From Rehmannia glutinosa (Eukaryota > Streptophyta > Magnoliopsida > Lamiales > Orobanchaceae), in the NCBI GenBank assembly GCA_016081115.2, contig CM071926.1:11917971-11981970 (forward strand): 64,000 nucleotides of DNA. Direction: 5' to 3'. Each line of letters opens with the position of its first letter. Position 1 is the first letter of the stretch. The translations under genes and the position numbers were made by a program. Below are positions 21,991 to 32,957 of the stretch, one piece after another. Below the pieces are notes generated by a model. It saw only the letters and a list, made by a program, of their open reading frames with translations. It searched no databases and was not told where the DNA came from.

Positions 21991-22854
21991 GATGATTCAT
22001 GGAGGTCCAATCACGAGAGCAAGAGCTAAACAAATCAAGCAAGCTTTGATGACTCTTGTTGCTGAAATTAAAGAAAATGTGCTAAGGGAGCTCAATGGAA
22101 GGCCAAATAATGAATGTTATTCAAGTTGTTGGGCCAGATTGCATCTAATAAGTTGCGCTCAAGCATGAATCTCAATTGAAGACTTATTTTGGAGCTTATG
22201 GGCCATTATTTTCGTCCAACACTTCAAGCCCAATAGGAGTGATTTTCCATTTTGCTTAGAATGGTCAATTTTCAGCATTTTGTTAGTCAAAGTGTCTTAG
22301 TTAAGTTAATTTGGTCAAGAATGACTATTCAATAAAGTAAGTCTAAGAGTCATTTTCCAAGTCTAGTAAAGGTGGTCTAGAGTGCCTTTTCACATCCTAC
22401 AAGAGTGTCTCTTCAAATTCCATGAAAGCCAAACTTGGGAGAGTCATTTTCTATCTTGTAAGACTGGTAAAATGGGTCAAGAATGTCTCTTCAAATCCCA
22501 TGAAAAGCCAATTCGGGATTAACATTGAAGCATCATATTGTAACTATAAAATCATGGCAGCCCATGTAAGAATGAACAATTGATTGATATATTGAAATTG
22601 GCATTTGCCTTTGTGAGTTGAAATTCTCTTTGTAGAGTTTTCAATTGTTTAAGAACTTATCAAGATACTTGAGCAATATCTTGTGGTGTTCATCATACCA
22701 AGGTTCTTGGCTGATCATATAGCCAACGGGTCAAGGTTATAAAGCTCTAGGTAAGATCAAACTGGATCATCCATCTGAAATATCCGCTGCCTACTTGTAT
22801 ACGTTGGGTTCTTGAATCGATATATTCAATGGGTCCTTCGTACAATCCGTATCA
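21943..22854 (+). repeat. 3' LTR of the Ty3/gypsy element
   Basis: This matches 16162-17072 over its full length. It has the same TATA-like ACTATAAAATCATGG near 22545 and the same end CAATCCGTATCA. Confidence 0.9.
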
Positions 22855-22857
22855 TCT

Positions 22858-23334
22858 TGTTGGGAAGCATGGATGGGCCCCGATTAAAATAATAACCGCA
22901 AACACAAATAATTATCTCAAATAAAATAAAGACCAAGAAAATAAAATGATAAGTCAAGACACCAAAGGTTAACGTGGAAAACCCCAAAAGAATAAGGGGA
23001 AAAACCACGGGGCAAATACCCACAAAGAATCCACTAACAAATATTGATTACAAAATAGCACAATCTTTTTGCCCAAAGCTTGTGTTAATTACAACAATGG
23101 GAAAAATACTCTCTTTTACTGTATCTCACAACACTTATAAAATACCTCAAAGAAAACCCACAAATTTCCCCCAAGCTCACACAGTGTGGAGAAACTCAAC
23201 CCCACTATTTTCTGACATACAGTCAAAATATTTATAGTGATCTCTATATCACTATTTTGGAGCAAATACTCTCCCTCAATTGGAGAAAACTCTCCCACTC
23301 GAGAAATATTAGCCAAACTCTCTCTTGGATACAC

Positions 23335-23402
<68 letters not shown>

Positions 23403-23595
23403 ACATTTTGCATTCTCCCAGTGAAGCCTATTTATAGGCACAAGAGAACTACATTTTGCTTTAATGTTTGCAGCCAACTTTGTAACTAGTTTCTTTGGAC
23501 TTTTCTTCCTTTTCAAATTCTGTGTGCAATGGTGGCTGCCCACCTTTGTTGAAATCCTTCCACCCACATTTGTTGAAAAAGAAACAAACCCAACA
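22858..23595 (-). mobile_element. Lone Copia-type LTR with (CT)n tract
   Basis: The 738-bp segment runs from TGTTGGG to CCCAACA, an inverted repeat typical of LTR ends. On the minus strand it carries CTATAAATAGGC (near 23430), a TATA box in the right place for an LTR promoter. It is not the same family as the LTR at 25081. A pure CT run sits at 23338-23399. The flanking pentamers (CATCT and ATTAC) differ, so it is a lone LTR joined by rearrangement and not a simple solo LTR. Confidence 0.7.
23338..23399. repeat. (CT)n microsatellite, about 62 bp
   Basis: About 31 CT units without visible interruption. The arginine-glutamate and serine-leucine frames crossing it on both strands are translation artefacts. 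Confidence 0.97.
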
Positions 23596-23797
23596 ATTAC
23601 CGGGAAATTCTTTATTAGTAAATAGCGGAAACTCTCGTGGACGTAAGCGGGTTTTGCCGAAACACGTAAAATAATTGTGTGCATTTTATTTTCTGTCGGT
23701 GTCATTTATTTTTTGCCATTATCTTGTTGGTGTGATTTGTCGGGTATCCGGATAAATCAAATCTCGGATCACGACACACCTCCGTTGCGCCCAACAA

Positions 23798-23812
23798 GTG
23801 GTATCTAGAGAT
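23798..23812 (+). other. Primer binding site region of the Copia element
   Basis: GTGGTATCTAGAGAT follows the 5' LTR end by one base. It resembles the initiator-Met type TGGTATCAGAG with a one-base insertion, so the primer is only tentatively assigned. Confidence 0.55.
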
Positions 23813-23899
23813 ACTTGGTAACACAGGCAAGGTAGAAAATTGAGATTTGATTATTCCGGTGGACACTGTGGCAGTGATAAATACATTCAAGGTGCAATA

Positions 23900-24489
23900 A
23901 TTTGACAGCAAAGGGAATTTCACTCCTTGGCAATGAAGGGTGAAGGATCTCCTAGTTCAACAGGGCCTGGCAATGGCGTTGAAGAGAAAGGAGGAAAATT
24001 GACAGATATGAAAGGTGCACAGTGGGCAAATCTGGATCAACTGGGGGAAGTTGATGAAAAGGTTGAGGAAGAAGATAAAGCTCTTTTACTTCTTACCTCT
24101 ATCCCAGATTCATATGATAGTCTGGTGACGACGTTGTTGTACGGGAAAGACACACTGGATTTGGAGCATATATAAAAGCACTGGTGTTGTCCCATTAAAA
24201 AAAAAAAACAAACCAGGAGGAGGGATACAGATCTGCTTTGGTTGCTCGGAAAATGAATCGAAAACGGGAGGAAATCTGGTGGTGGATCTGTGACCAGCAG
24301 GTCAGATTCAAGGACCAGGGAAAGGGTGTTGTATGCTATCGTTATCACAAGGAGAGTCACGTTAAAAGGAATTGTCCTCAGAGAAAAAAGGATGATGCAT
24401 GCGATGGTGGCGGTGGTGATGCGGAAGATGGAGATATCTCACAGTCTCCACAAGGATTGATACTTCTTCTCGAGATTGATGGATTTTAG
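23900..24489 (+). pseudogene. Gag remnants of the deleted Copia element
   Basis: Pieces in different frames give DSKGNFTPWQ and VKDLLVQQG-like near 23905-23950, LTDMKGAQWANLDQL near 24000-24040, then EEEDKALLLLTSIPDSYDSL and VTTLLYGKDTLDLEHI (24070-24175). A segment that normally lies between the second and third is missing. At 24325-24390 a zinc-knuckle relic reads CYRYHKESHVKRNCPQRK; the second cysteine of the CCHC set is Y, so zinc binding would be lost. This is typical of Copia (UBN2-type) gag. Confidence 0.8.
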
Positions 24490-24750
24490 ATTCGGGATGC
24501 ATAATGCATGTGTACTCCTAAAGTGATTATTTTGATTTACTTCAATTGCAGAGGGCATGAATTTTGTTCTCTGGTGATGGTTCTACTTGTAGAATCATGG
24601 GATTGGAGTGGTGAAAATAAAAATGGGTGATGGAGTGGACCGTACTTTGGGTGGTGTGGCCTATGTCCCAAAGATGTGGATGAATCTAATTTCCTGGTGT
24701 CAAGTGGATTCCAATAGCTGCGATATTCAGCTGGAGGTGGAGTCCTGAAA
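24480..24750 (+). pseudogene. Protease remnant of the deleted Copia element
   Basis: A frame reads WILDSGCIMHVCS near 24480-24515 (the Copia DSG active site), followed by GDGSTCRIMGLE- and GGVAYVPKMWMNLIS-like words to about 24710. These match the start of the Copia protease and the segment after it. The rest of pol is deleted. Confidence 0.7.
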
Positions 24751-25080
24751 GTCACACGTGGCGGAAGGGTCCTAAGGGTGCGAGAGAAGTATCGGAATTT
24801 GTATCGTCTGGTGACCTCAAGGATTACTGGAAGTGGAGCGCGCCGGAAGGCTTCCAGGGTGCAGATGGGTGTGAGGGAAATCTGCTAGGCGAGAGGATGG
24901 ATTGAGGTCGTCCCTCTCGGCAGTCAACTGGTGGTGTTGATTGGACTGCACATGTGCATTGGCCGATTGAATCAGGTGGAGTTAGGACCTTACTGATTCG
25001 GCATGTGCAGAAAAATGAAGGCCAATGGTGTTTTGATATTCTGGTTTGCGGGTAATGTATTTTGTGGTGTAGGAGGAGAT

Positions 25081-25709
25081 TGTTAGGTAGCCCCACAAAA
25101 TTAAAATAAAAGATACCTAACTTTCTTGACAATTCAAAGTTTGGTTGCGAAACTTTGATGACTTTTCATGGGAAAAATAAATCATCTTGTAGCCGATTTT
25201 TTTGATGATCTTGCAAGTGGTATGCCAATTCTCCCTATAAATAGATGGGGAGAGCAGAAGGAAGAACCATGGGAAGCAAGGTTAATTGCTTGGTCATCCA
25301 ACCGGGTGGAGAGAAAAATGAGTGTACACACTTGGGGAGATCAATTTGGGTGAGTCAAATTATGATAGTTGCGGGGAAACACTCGGGGTATTTTTCTCTC
25401 GGTAACACAAAGGGGTTGGGGAGAGTGTTCTTTGATAGCTAGTAAAGTGGTTGTACGAGAGACTTTTATTCTTGAGTTTGGTCCATAAAACTCGAGGGTG
25501 TATTTTTCTTGACCGGAAAATTCTTTATTAGTAAAGAACGGAAACTCTCGTGGACGTAGGCGGGTTTTGCCGAACCACGTAAAATCATTGTGTGCATTTT
25601 ATTTTCTGTTGGTGTCATTTATTTTTTGCCATTATCTTGTTGGTGTGATTTATCGGGTACCCGGATAAATCAAATCTCGGACCACGACACGCCTCCGCTG
25701 CGCCCAACA
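25081..25709 (+). repeat. 3' LTR of the deleted Copia element
   Basis: 629 bp, preceded by the purine tract AGGAGGAGAT (25071-25080). The TATA-like CTATAAATAG is near 25235. The inverted partial copy is at 15616-16157. Confidence 0.88.
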
Positions 25710-25990
25710 CAATGAACTTGGATGAAAAGGGGTAGGTCGATTTACATTGTGCAATGGAAACGATTTCTAATAGTCTTCCTCTCAACGATTATGCTCTTAA
25801 CTCTAATGATCCTTCCGAGGGGTTCAAGGCTATGGCCGTTGCTGCCCGAAAACATTGGTCAGATATGGCGGATGAAGAAAATCAAGTTGATGAAGACAAA
25901 TTGGAAGTTTTAAAGACCAAACTAGGCGACTCCTCAACTACTCTGCTTTTTGTCTTTCACTCATGTAATTCCTCAACCCGTGGGTCGGAA
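25710..25990 (+). pseudogene. LINE ORF1, third piece (C-terminal part)
   Basis: The frame METISNSLPLNDYALNSNDP and then EGFKAMAVAARKHWSDMADE matches the end of the second LINE copy (36390-36560), which has NDYEFNIATPSESFQAMAAA and KWWLDMAEEEE. The middle part of ORF1 that the second copy keeps (about 36000-36330) is missing here. LINE sequence was therefore lost when the mosaic formed. The LINE's 3' end is not clear; similarity fades by about 25990. Confidence 0.78.
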
Positions 25991-27003
25991 TACATTTTGA
26001 AAGCTCTAGTGTTCATTAGGGTATTTGTAATTTTAAAAAATACTTGGAGTTTTTTATAATTAGCCAAATCTCAAGGACAATTTTTAATAATATACAATCG
26101 CCAAATATCCAAATAGACTTTACCTACCTTATCCTTTTCATAAAGATAATATTGTGTTTGATTCATGTACCTTTAACAGTCCAAAACTCCATAAATACTT
26201 ACTAACAAGTAACAATGTACAATAGTGCTATGAAGCAGCCAATAAGTTACATAATGCTGACGTCACTTTCAGATGAGCTATATATATATTTATGTTCTAT
26301 CCATAAATTTGCTGTTGGATAAATATCAAATTATTATTCTTTTGGTGGGGATGTTGACAAGTTCCTTTTTATTTACCTTTTCTTGATTCCTTAGGCCATA
26401 TGATATTCTTCTCATCATCTTTGATCTTTCCATTGCTTTTAGATTTGTGAGATCTCACTCTATAACCTAGCTCTTGTGGGGTCCCCTACCAGAATAATAA
26501 TTGATTGAGAAACAACTTTAAATTGTTTTTAGATGACTTTTGATTCACTGCACCTTCTGTAAACTGACATTAAAATTCCCAAGGGGTTGTTTTGCATCAT
26601 CCTAGAATCTCCTTTACTTGCTATGGAATATATAAAAGTTATAAAAAGAAAGGAGTTTTAAGTACATCAGCTGGTTAAAGGGAAAGCTATAATTCATTTA
26701 ATTTACTCTTCCTTTTTTTTTTCTTCATTTTCAAACTTTTGGGCCACATATGTCCTGCATCATATTCCCTGTTTTTCCCTATGAGAAGCATAAATTATCT
26801 TGTCATTTATGGAATACATCGTGTAACATTTGCAAACTGTCGCGTTCATATGAGTTAAATCTAAGTACGTGCCCAAATATAAGCAACACAAATATGTTAA
26901 ACCTCAAGTGCTCACCACTATAGTCTACACAAAAAGAAATTCCCCAAGAGAAGGGCACAACTTTTAATTTCGTATATTGTGTAGCATATCGCTCATAGAT
27001 TTG
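25991..27003. other. AT-rich intergenic DNA
   Basis: No gene or clear repeat is supported. Short frames here have no domain. Confidence 0.5.
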
Positions 27004-27011
27004 CTGATGGG

Positions 27012-27261
27012 TAGAGCTGACAATTGAATGGGTGGGGCCAGCCAGGCCCGAGTCCGTCGGTAAACACAAAAAATTGGGTCGGGTTGGGCAGTTTCAATCG
27101 GACCATCATTTTCTTTAACTTAACCAAACTCAACCCAAACACCATTTCTTATGCTTAAATTGTGTCGGGCCGGGCCAAAGTAGGTCCGATCATTTTCAGA
27201 CTCCTTAAAAATGAAGCACAGTCCAATCATAAGTCGGGCTGGGCTAATTTTGCCAGCTCTA
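27012..27261. mobile_element. hAT-type MITE
   Basis: The left end is TAGAGCTGACAATTG and the right end read inward is TAGAGCTGGCAAAATT. TAGAGCTGGCAAA is a common end of small plant hAT elements. The flanking octamers CTGATGGG (27004-27011) and CTCATGAG (27262-27269) agree at 6 of 8 positions, acceptable for an old 8-bp TSD. The interior has GGGTCGGG and GGGCCGGGCC words and no frame of interest. Confidence 0.7.
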
Positions 27262-27269
27262 CTCATGAG

Positions 27270-27965
27270 TTTGAATCACATGTTGTGTCACACGCTTCTT
27301 TTGAAACCCATTGGAAGCAGTAAGTTGAGCCTAAGCCCAACAAATTAAGTATTTAGCATGCTAATGGTAAATTAACTACATGAGATTTGTCCACATAGTT
27401 GATGATGAAAAACCAGGTTCTATAGTCCGAAGTAATAAGGGTTAGTTATAAAATATAACCATCTTAAGATTCACTCCACTTACAAATTAACCCAATTACC
27501 TTTCACATCTACAATTACCCCACGATATTTGTTTCAATTTTACAAATTATATTCTCAATTGGGGGTTCACTAAACAAACACAAAAGTCAAAAAGAGGTAA
27601 TTTGTAATTTTAAAAAATGAATGAATCTTTTAGTAATTAGACTAAACTTTATATAGGGGTTATTTTTGTAATTTACCATAACTACAATTATTACACTTTG
27701 GAGTTGTAGGCAGTAACAGCCAGTCAGCCACTTGACATCTTATAGCTACAAAGAATTAGAAGCTAAAGCTAATTTGCTAGCTATCTTTTTCTACTTTGCA
27801 TCTAATAATGTTGTCAACAAAGATTACTTGGCAATTTAGTACACCAAGTGAATGTAAAACACAGTGATGATCAATCATTGGATTTTGATTCCAGGGGATC
27901 CAACTCTTTGCCCGCAACCCAAGAAATATAAAGGGTCTGATCTGATCTAAATGACTTTTAGGATT
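27270..27965. other. Intergenic DNA
   Basis: No gene or bounded repeat recognised. Confidence 0.5.
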
Positions 27966-27970
27966 TGTTG

Positions 27971-29042
27971 TTTGCCATTGTGGTTCCTTTTATTTCCCGG
28001 GTTTTTTTTCGGGTTCGCGAGGTTTTTTTTCTTTCAATTTTTTAGGGATCGGACCTAATTGAACCAAAACACCCTGATTTTGGGTAACCGGACCCCCACT
28101 TAATTCTAATAAAATTATTTTAATATATATTTAATATTTTTAATGAATAAATTTACCCCTTCAATCATTTTATTTTATCAATAAAAATTTTACAATTCAC
28201 AACATACAAAAAGAAATGACATTTGCATAAATAACATAAAATACTAATCATATTTTGAGGACAATATTCAAAAATATATGTATAATAATAACAAATACAT
28301 AATTAATGAGGTTTTATCATTTGAGTTTTAAAGATATTTCTTGTTTTTGTTTTTTTCTTACAATTAATTATTTACTTAATTTTTTTAAATCAATAATGAG
28401 TTTTTCTCGGGTTAATGTTGTCTTAAGTAGGTAGCTCCATTCCACTTGTTTAATTTATGGATGGTTTCAATTTTGATTGCAAAATATTTTTTTAAAAATC
28501 ATTTTTTAATATATTCTTTTGATTAAATTGACCTTTTTCATTTGCCATTGTGGCTTCCTTTTATTTCCATTTTTCTTCTTTTTTTCTTTTCAATTTTTTG
28601 GGATAATTACCAAAAAAGAGGTTTGGGTTAATTACAAAAACTTCATTCGGACATGTTTCAAAATTACAAAAACCCTTCAAGTTTTGTTTTATCTTAAATT
28701 TAAGGGGGTAAGCGTAATATTTTTGCAAATGTCTTGGGAGTTTTTGAAATATTTTCGAAAAATATCGGAAAAAATGTAAGACGAAATCAAACCTTAAGTG
28801 ATTTTTTTATAATTTTCAAAGAACTCTGGGTTTTTCTATAATTAACCCAGACCTTGGGGTGTTTTTGTAATTATCCCTTTTTATAATCAATAATGAGTTT
28901 TTTCTCTTTGAATGTTGTGCCTTAAGAAAGGTAGCTCCATTCCATTGCTTACTAATTTATGGATGGTTTCTAGGTGATTGCAAAATATTTTTTAAAAATC
29001 CTTTTTTTAATATATTCTTTTGATTGTATTCCTTTTTCATGG
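27971..29042. repeat. Diverged local tandem duplication
   Basis: Copy 1 has TTTGCCATTGTGGTTCCTTT at 27971 and, about 420 bp later, CAATAATGAGTTTTTCTC at 28391. Copy 2 has the same words at 28541 and 28888. Both copies close with GCAAAATATTTTTT and TTTAATATATTCTTTTGATT (about 28480-28530 and 28980-29025). The offset changes from 570 to 497 bp because the middle parts differ: copy 2 carries a MITE where copy 1 has other AT-rich DNA. Confidence 0.7.
28600..28877. mobile_element. MITE with TAATTAC-type inverted repeats
   Basis: The left end is GGGATAATTACCAAAAAAGA and then GGTTTGGGTTAATTAC. The right end read inward is GGGATAATTACAAAAACACC and then CCAAGGTCTGGGTTAATTA. About 40 bp of inverted repeat enclose a 278-bp element without coding capacity. 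No exact TSD was found; T-runs lie on both sides. It belongs to the same group as the element at 30752-31035. Confidence 0.75.
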
Positions 29043-30285
29043 ATTATTTTTGTGGAAACCTCTTTTGATAGTTATTAAAGATCTTTTTGTCAAAACAAGT
29101 GCTTGTGATCGATGGAAAAGAGATTCTATCAACTTGAAAATTCCAATAAAAATTCTTTATATTTGAAGCAAACCACATTTTGATAGTTAAATTAAATAAT
29201 TCATATTCAAAACAAGACCTGGTCAATGGCTTGAATCTCATTTATCAACTTGACTACATTTGATAAATCTGTACACATGAATCCATGCAAATTTTTGTGT
29301 AATTATTTTTACTGTAAATGGTAAAACTTGAGGAGTCATATTGCCTTTTCAGGTAAAAATATCTCTGACAGAACAGAAGCTCATTCTTACTATTATTTAT
29401 GATTCCATTTTGTTTGCATCATAAGTTTACCGACACTTTCAAGATGAAACATCAGAAGATTTTGCATAAAAATTATGTCAAATTTTGTATTATAATGCCA
29501 ATCACATATCCTTTATTATCAAAATAGTCCTTGATAATATTAATGTTTGCTTATCCCAAAATCTAATACTAGATTCTTTGATTCTTTTATCCCTACAAGA
29601 AACAAAAAGAACAGTCCAATCCATCCACACCTCCTTATAAAAGAAATTTTGAGAAATTAAATAGTGAAAAAATTAAATAAAGAAAAGAAAAAAAAAAGAA
29701 ATACTCATTTTGTTTATCCCTTTCAATCTTCAAAAAGAAACACCCATTAAAACATCATCATGACTAAAAAAATTTCCTCATTAAAGCTTCTTAAGGGTTT
29801 TATAAAAGTTGCATCCATTATACATCATGGTGGGGACTGCCTAATATGGGAATCACACACAATAACACACAGTGAGAGGTATGAAAACAGCAGAGGATAA
29901 AAACAAACCATACACTTTTTTTCTCTTTTTCTCTCCTTTTGAGACCCAAATTGAAGTATGTTGCTTTCTCTGTTTTTCCTGCATCAGAGATTCTCTCCAC
30001 ACTTTCAAGTCAAAGAAAGAAAAATATATAGAAACATAAATAAATAAAGTTTGATATGAAATGGGAAATGGAGAAAAATAAAAAAATAAAAGTGCCACAG
30101 CTCATAGCATATATTCTCCCCAGCATAACCCCACTTATGTTTCCAGATATGGAGTGAGAACATAGGACACACTAACAACAACCCCCAATTATAAAGAGAA
30201 TTACAGGCTGCCAAAATATTCAGACTTAGTGAAAACTTTCTTATGAACCAACCTTAGAAAAAAAATTCTTCTTACACAAACAGAA
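29043..30285. other. Intergenic DNA and presumed promoter of the MYB-CC gene
   Basis: No repeat boundary or other gene is supported. The last few hundred bases should hold the promoter and 5' UTR of the downstream gene, but I could not fix a TATA box or transcription start. Confidence 0.45.
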
Positions 30286-32208
30286 ATGGCAGTTGAGAAT
30301 GTTCACAATAAAGAAATGAACTTGGTTTTATCAAGTGATGCAAAGCCAAGATTGAAATGGACTCATGAATTGCATCAACGATTTGTCGATGCGGTTAATC
30401 AGCTTGGGGGTGCAGAGAGTTGAGTGTAAAGCTTTCTTTTTTAGTCCATTATTAGATTCTTTATGTATGTTTTTACAGAGTAAGTTATATGTTTTTTAAT
30501 GCAGAGGCTACACCAAAATCTTTGATGAGGGTTATGGGCATTCATGGGCTTACCTTGTACCATCTCAAGAGCCATTTACAGGTAATTTTCTTGTGTTTCA
30601 CACTGGCATCATTTATTTTCTTCTCAGTTTCTTTTGTGAAGGGTGTTTTTAATAGGATTGTGTGTTTTGCTGCAGAAATATAGACTTGGAAGAAGCCAAC
30701 AATCTCAAACCTGCCACCAAAATAAACATGAAGGTACAGAGAATTAAATTAGGGATAATTGCAAAAACTACCCCTGATGTTTGGGGTAATTGCACAAAGA
30801 AAATCCGAAGATTTGTGAAAATTACAAAAATCACCTTGAAATTTGATTTTGTATTACACTTTACCCCTTCATAAGCAAAACCATTTCAAACGCTCATTTG
30901 CATAATTGCATTTGTAAAAATATTACAGTTATCCCCAACATTTAAGGTAGAATCAAAAACCTAAGGTCTTTTTTCTTTAGTTTTTTTTTTTTTTTTGTCA
31001 TTAACCCAAACCTCAGGGTAGTTTTTGTAATTATCAATTAAATTATTATAACATCATGAAACAGATGAAAAAATGATGCACTAACCTGTATCTTTTTTAA
31101 TTCAGAGAATGGAGAAAATCGGAGAAGTCAATCGACGGACATGATTAGTGGTGGAGCAGAGGAGGAGATTAATGAGTAAGAATTTTCAGATATTTTTCTG
31201 TATAAAATTAGATTATTTTACTATAAAACGAAAAAAAAAACAAGAGAGAGAAAGAATTTTCATTTAAGGTTGTGGTTTTTCAGAAGTTTGCAGGTGGCTC
31301 AAGCTTTACAAATGCAAATGGAAGTGCAGAAGAAACTTCATGAACAGATTGAGGTAACAAAAAAATACAAACTTATTATATCCATAATCCATTAAGAAAA
31401 ACTTCATGAACAGATTGAGGTAACAAAAAAATACAAACTTATTATATCCATAATCCATTACTTTAAGAGGAAATTACGCTAGATTTCGCATTTTGCTCTA
31501 CTCTATATGGACAATTTTATCCCTAAAGTCTTGGTTTTCTTAGGGTTAAAACTGTCAATATAAGGCCAAAAATTTATCTACATGATAAAGTGTAACATAA
31601 AATAGTTTATATGGTAAAATGTAAAAACACCAATAGTGCAGGAGATTTAGTGTCCGATAGAGAAAAGCATAACCGAAAACATTTTTCAGGTGCAGCGACA
31701 TTTGCAGCTAAGAATCGAAGCTCAAGGAAAGTACTTACAATCCGTCTTGAAAAAAGCACAAGAGACACTTTCTGGATACAGTTCTTGCTCTATTGAAGTC
31801 GAACAAGCAAAAGCTCAGCTTTCTCAGTTAGTGTCGATGGTCGACTCAGGATGTCCAAGTTCTTCATTCTCAGTACTGACAGAGAGCGACGGCTCAATGC
31901 TAAAAGATGCAACGAACAAAATATTACAACATAATCGATATTCAGTCGAGAGTTCTCTTACGTCGTCGGAGAGCTCAGGGAGAAAGGACGAAATTAAGCA
32001 TGACTCTGACAAGAACTATAAACATAGCAATAAACGGAAAATAAATCCTGTCGTGCTACCACTTATGGAAATGCATCCATCTAAAGACATTGAATGGGAT
32101 AATCAAAATAGCAACAGAAAAAGGAGCAAAAGCACTATTGATTTGAATGAGTTTGATTCAGGTCCAAAAGGTATCGACTTGAATTGCAACTCAAGTTTTG
32201 GTGTCTAG
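30286..32208 (+). CDS. PHL8: MYB-CC (GARP) transcription factor, PHL8-like
   Basis: Six exons join with consistent phases and GT-AG borders: 30286-30418, 30505-30581, 30676-30733, 31106-31175, 31284-31353 and 31690-32208. They encode 308 residues. Residues 19-73 are a GARP/MYB-like DNA-binding domain (KPRLKWTHELHQRFVDAVNQ to SHLQKYR). Residues about 115-160 are the MYB-CC coiled coil with the LHEQIE motif at 131-136. The start MAVENVHNKEMNLVLSSDAK and overall layout resemble Arabidopsis PHL8. The family includes PHR1 and APL; several members bind P1BS sites and act in phosphate response or phloem identity. The tail has basic RKRSK and two DLN motifs (STIDLNEF, GIDLN), compatible with EAR-type repression. 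Intron 3 holds a MITE; intron 5 begins with a duplicate of the exon end. The symbol is by similarity from memory. Confidence 0.88.
30752..31035. mobile_element. MITE in intron 3 of the MYB-CC gene, with TSD
   Basis: AATTAAATTA occurs at 30742-30751 and 31036-31045, directly outside the element. The left end is GATAATTGCAAAAACTACCC preceded by GG. The right end read inward is GATAATTACAAAAACTACCC. The 9-10-bp TSD suggests a Mutator-type MITE. It lies 18 bp after the exon 3 donor and about 70 bp before the exon 4 acceptor, so both splice sites survive. Confidence 0.85.
31333..31460 (+). repeat. 66-bp tandem duplication over the exon 5 end and its splice donor
   Basis: The segment that starts AAACTTCATGAACAGATTGA is present at 31333 and again at 31399, identical as far as I can see up to CCATAATCCATTA (ending 31394 and 31460). 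Each copy contains the codons for LHEQIE and the donor GAG|GTAACA. The first donor is after 31353, the second after 31419. Confidence 0.93.
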
Positions 32209-32957
32209 AAACAGTATTAATAGGTTCTTATTGGGCATGTATAATATAAAAAGTAATTGGTTCTAGCAACCAATAGAATGCTTATAGTAAGTATGTATAT
32301 TGTTTTGTGCATGGACTATAATGAACTTTGGGGAGTATATCCTAATTAAAAGGTACATCATATATTTATGCATATTCTTCATCCAAATCCTTCCTAAGAG
32401 GTTCAGTTCCAGTTTCTTCAAATACTATATTTCAAGTTGAATATTTTCAAATGTTTCTAAAAATGCTTCAGTCAATGATATAAGTTTCCAAGAATGATGG
32501 TAATTCCTTATGTAAATTAATTGAGAGTAAAACTCAATCCTCCCAAGTGTGGGGTATCCTTGTCATTAGATGCCATATTATGTGGCTAACAGACACTTTC
32601 TGAGGCACAACTTTTCTATTTATAGAATTTTGTGTATTCCATATCGAGCTAATACCACAATTGCTGTATAAAATGAAGTAAATTTATTGGCTGACAAACA
32701 TGAATCATAAGCTACTTTTCAAGTAAAAAGTTGCATATATGTTGTTACTTTACTGATAGATAATAGTATCCACTTTATACCCTAAACAATGTATGTAATA
32801 AAACAGAGTCACAATTTGGGAAATATACAGCAATACTATATGTACTTGCCTTTGTCTCATCAGTTATACGAGCTAAAACATGATACTCGTTTTCAATTAA
32901 ACTAAAAAGTAAATGAGTATGTTTTTGGACTAGAGTAAACAAAGGATAGTATCTTAC
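32209..32957. other. 3' flank of the MYB-CC gene
   Basis: It should hold the 3' UTR. AATAAA-like words are scattered and none stands out. No other gene is supported. Confidence 0.45.

Larger units (their letters stand above)
16162..22854 (+). mobile_element. Ty3/gypsy retrotransposon, full-length but inactive
   Basis: LTRs at 16162-17072 (911 bp) and 21943-22854 (912 bp) both begin TGATGAAGAC and end CAATCCGTATCA. An initiator-Met primer site follows the 5' LTR and a purine tract precedes the 3' LTR. Domain order is gag, protease, RT, RNase H, integrase, as in Ty3/gypsy. Frames are broken many times. The LTRs differ by only a few percent. The flanking pentamers (AATAC and TCTTG) do not match, so one or both edges were rearranged after insertion. 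Confidence 0.92.
23596..25709 (+). mobile_element. Copia element, internally deleted, with truncated 5' LTR
   Basis: The 5' LTR keeps only its last 201 bp (23596-23796, ending GCGCCCAACA). The 3' LTR (25081-25709) is complete, TGTTAGGTAGCC to GCGCCCAACA. The internal region is 1284 bp, against about 4 kb in an intact Copia element, and keeps gag pieces and a protease trace. RT, RNase H and integrase are gone. After 25709 the LINE ORF1 C-terminal part resumes, so this element is the right edge of the mosaic inside the LINE. Confidence 0.85.

Noticed and set aside
16157..22859. Target-site duplication for the Ty3/gypsy element
   Set aside because: AATAC on the left and TCTTG on the right do not match under any one-base shift I tried.
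23116..23705. Arginine/glutamate-rich proteins on the minus strand
   Set aside because: They come from translating the (CT)n tract.
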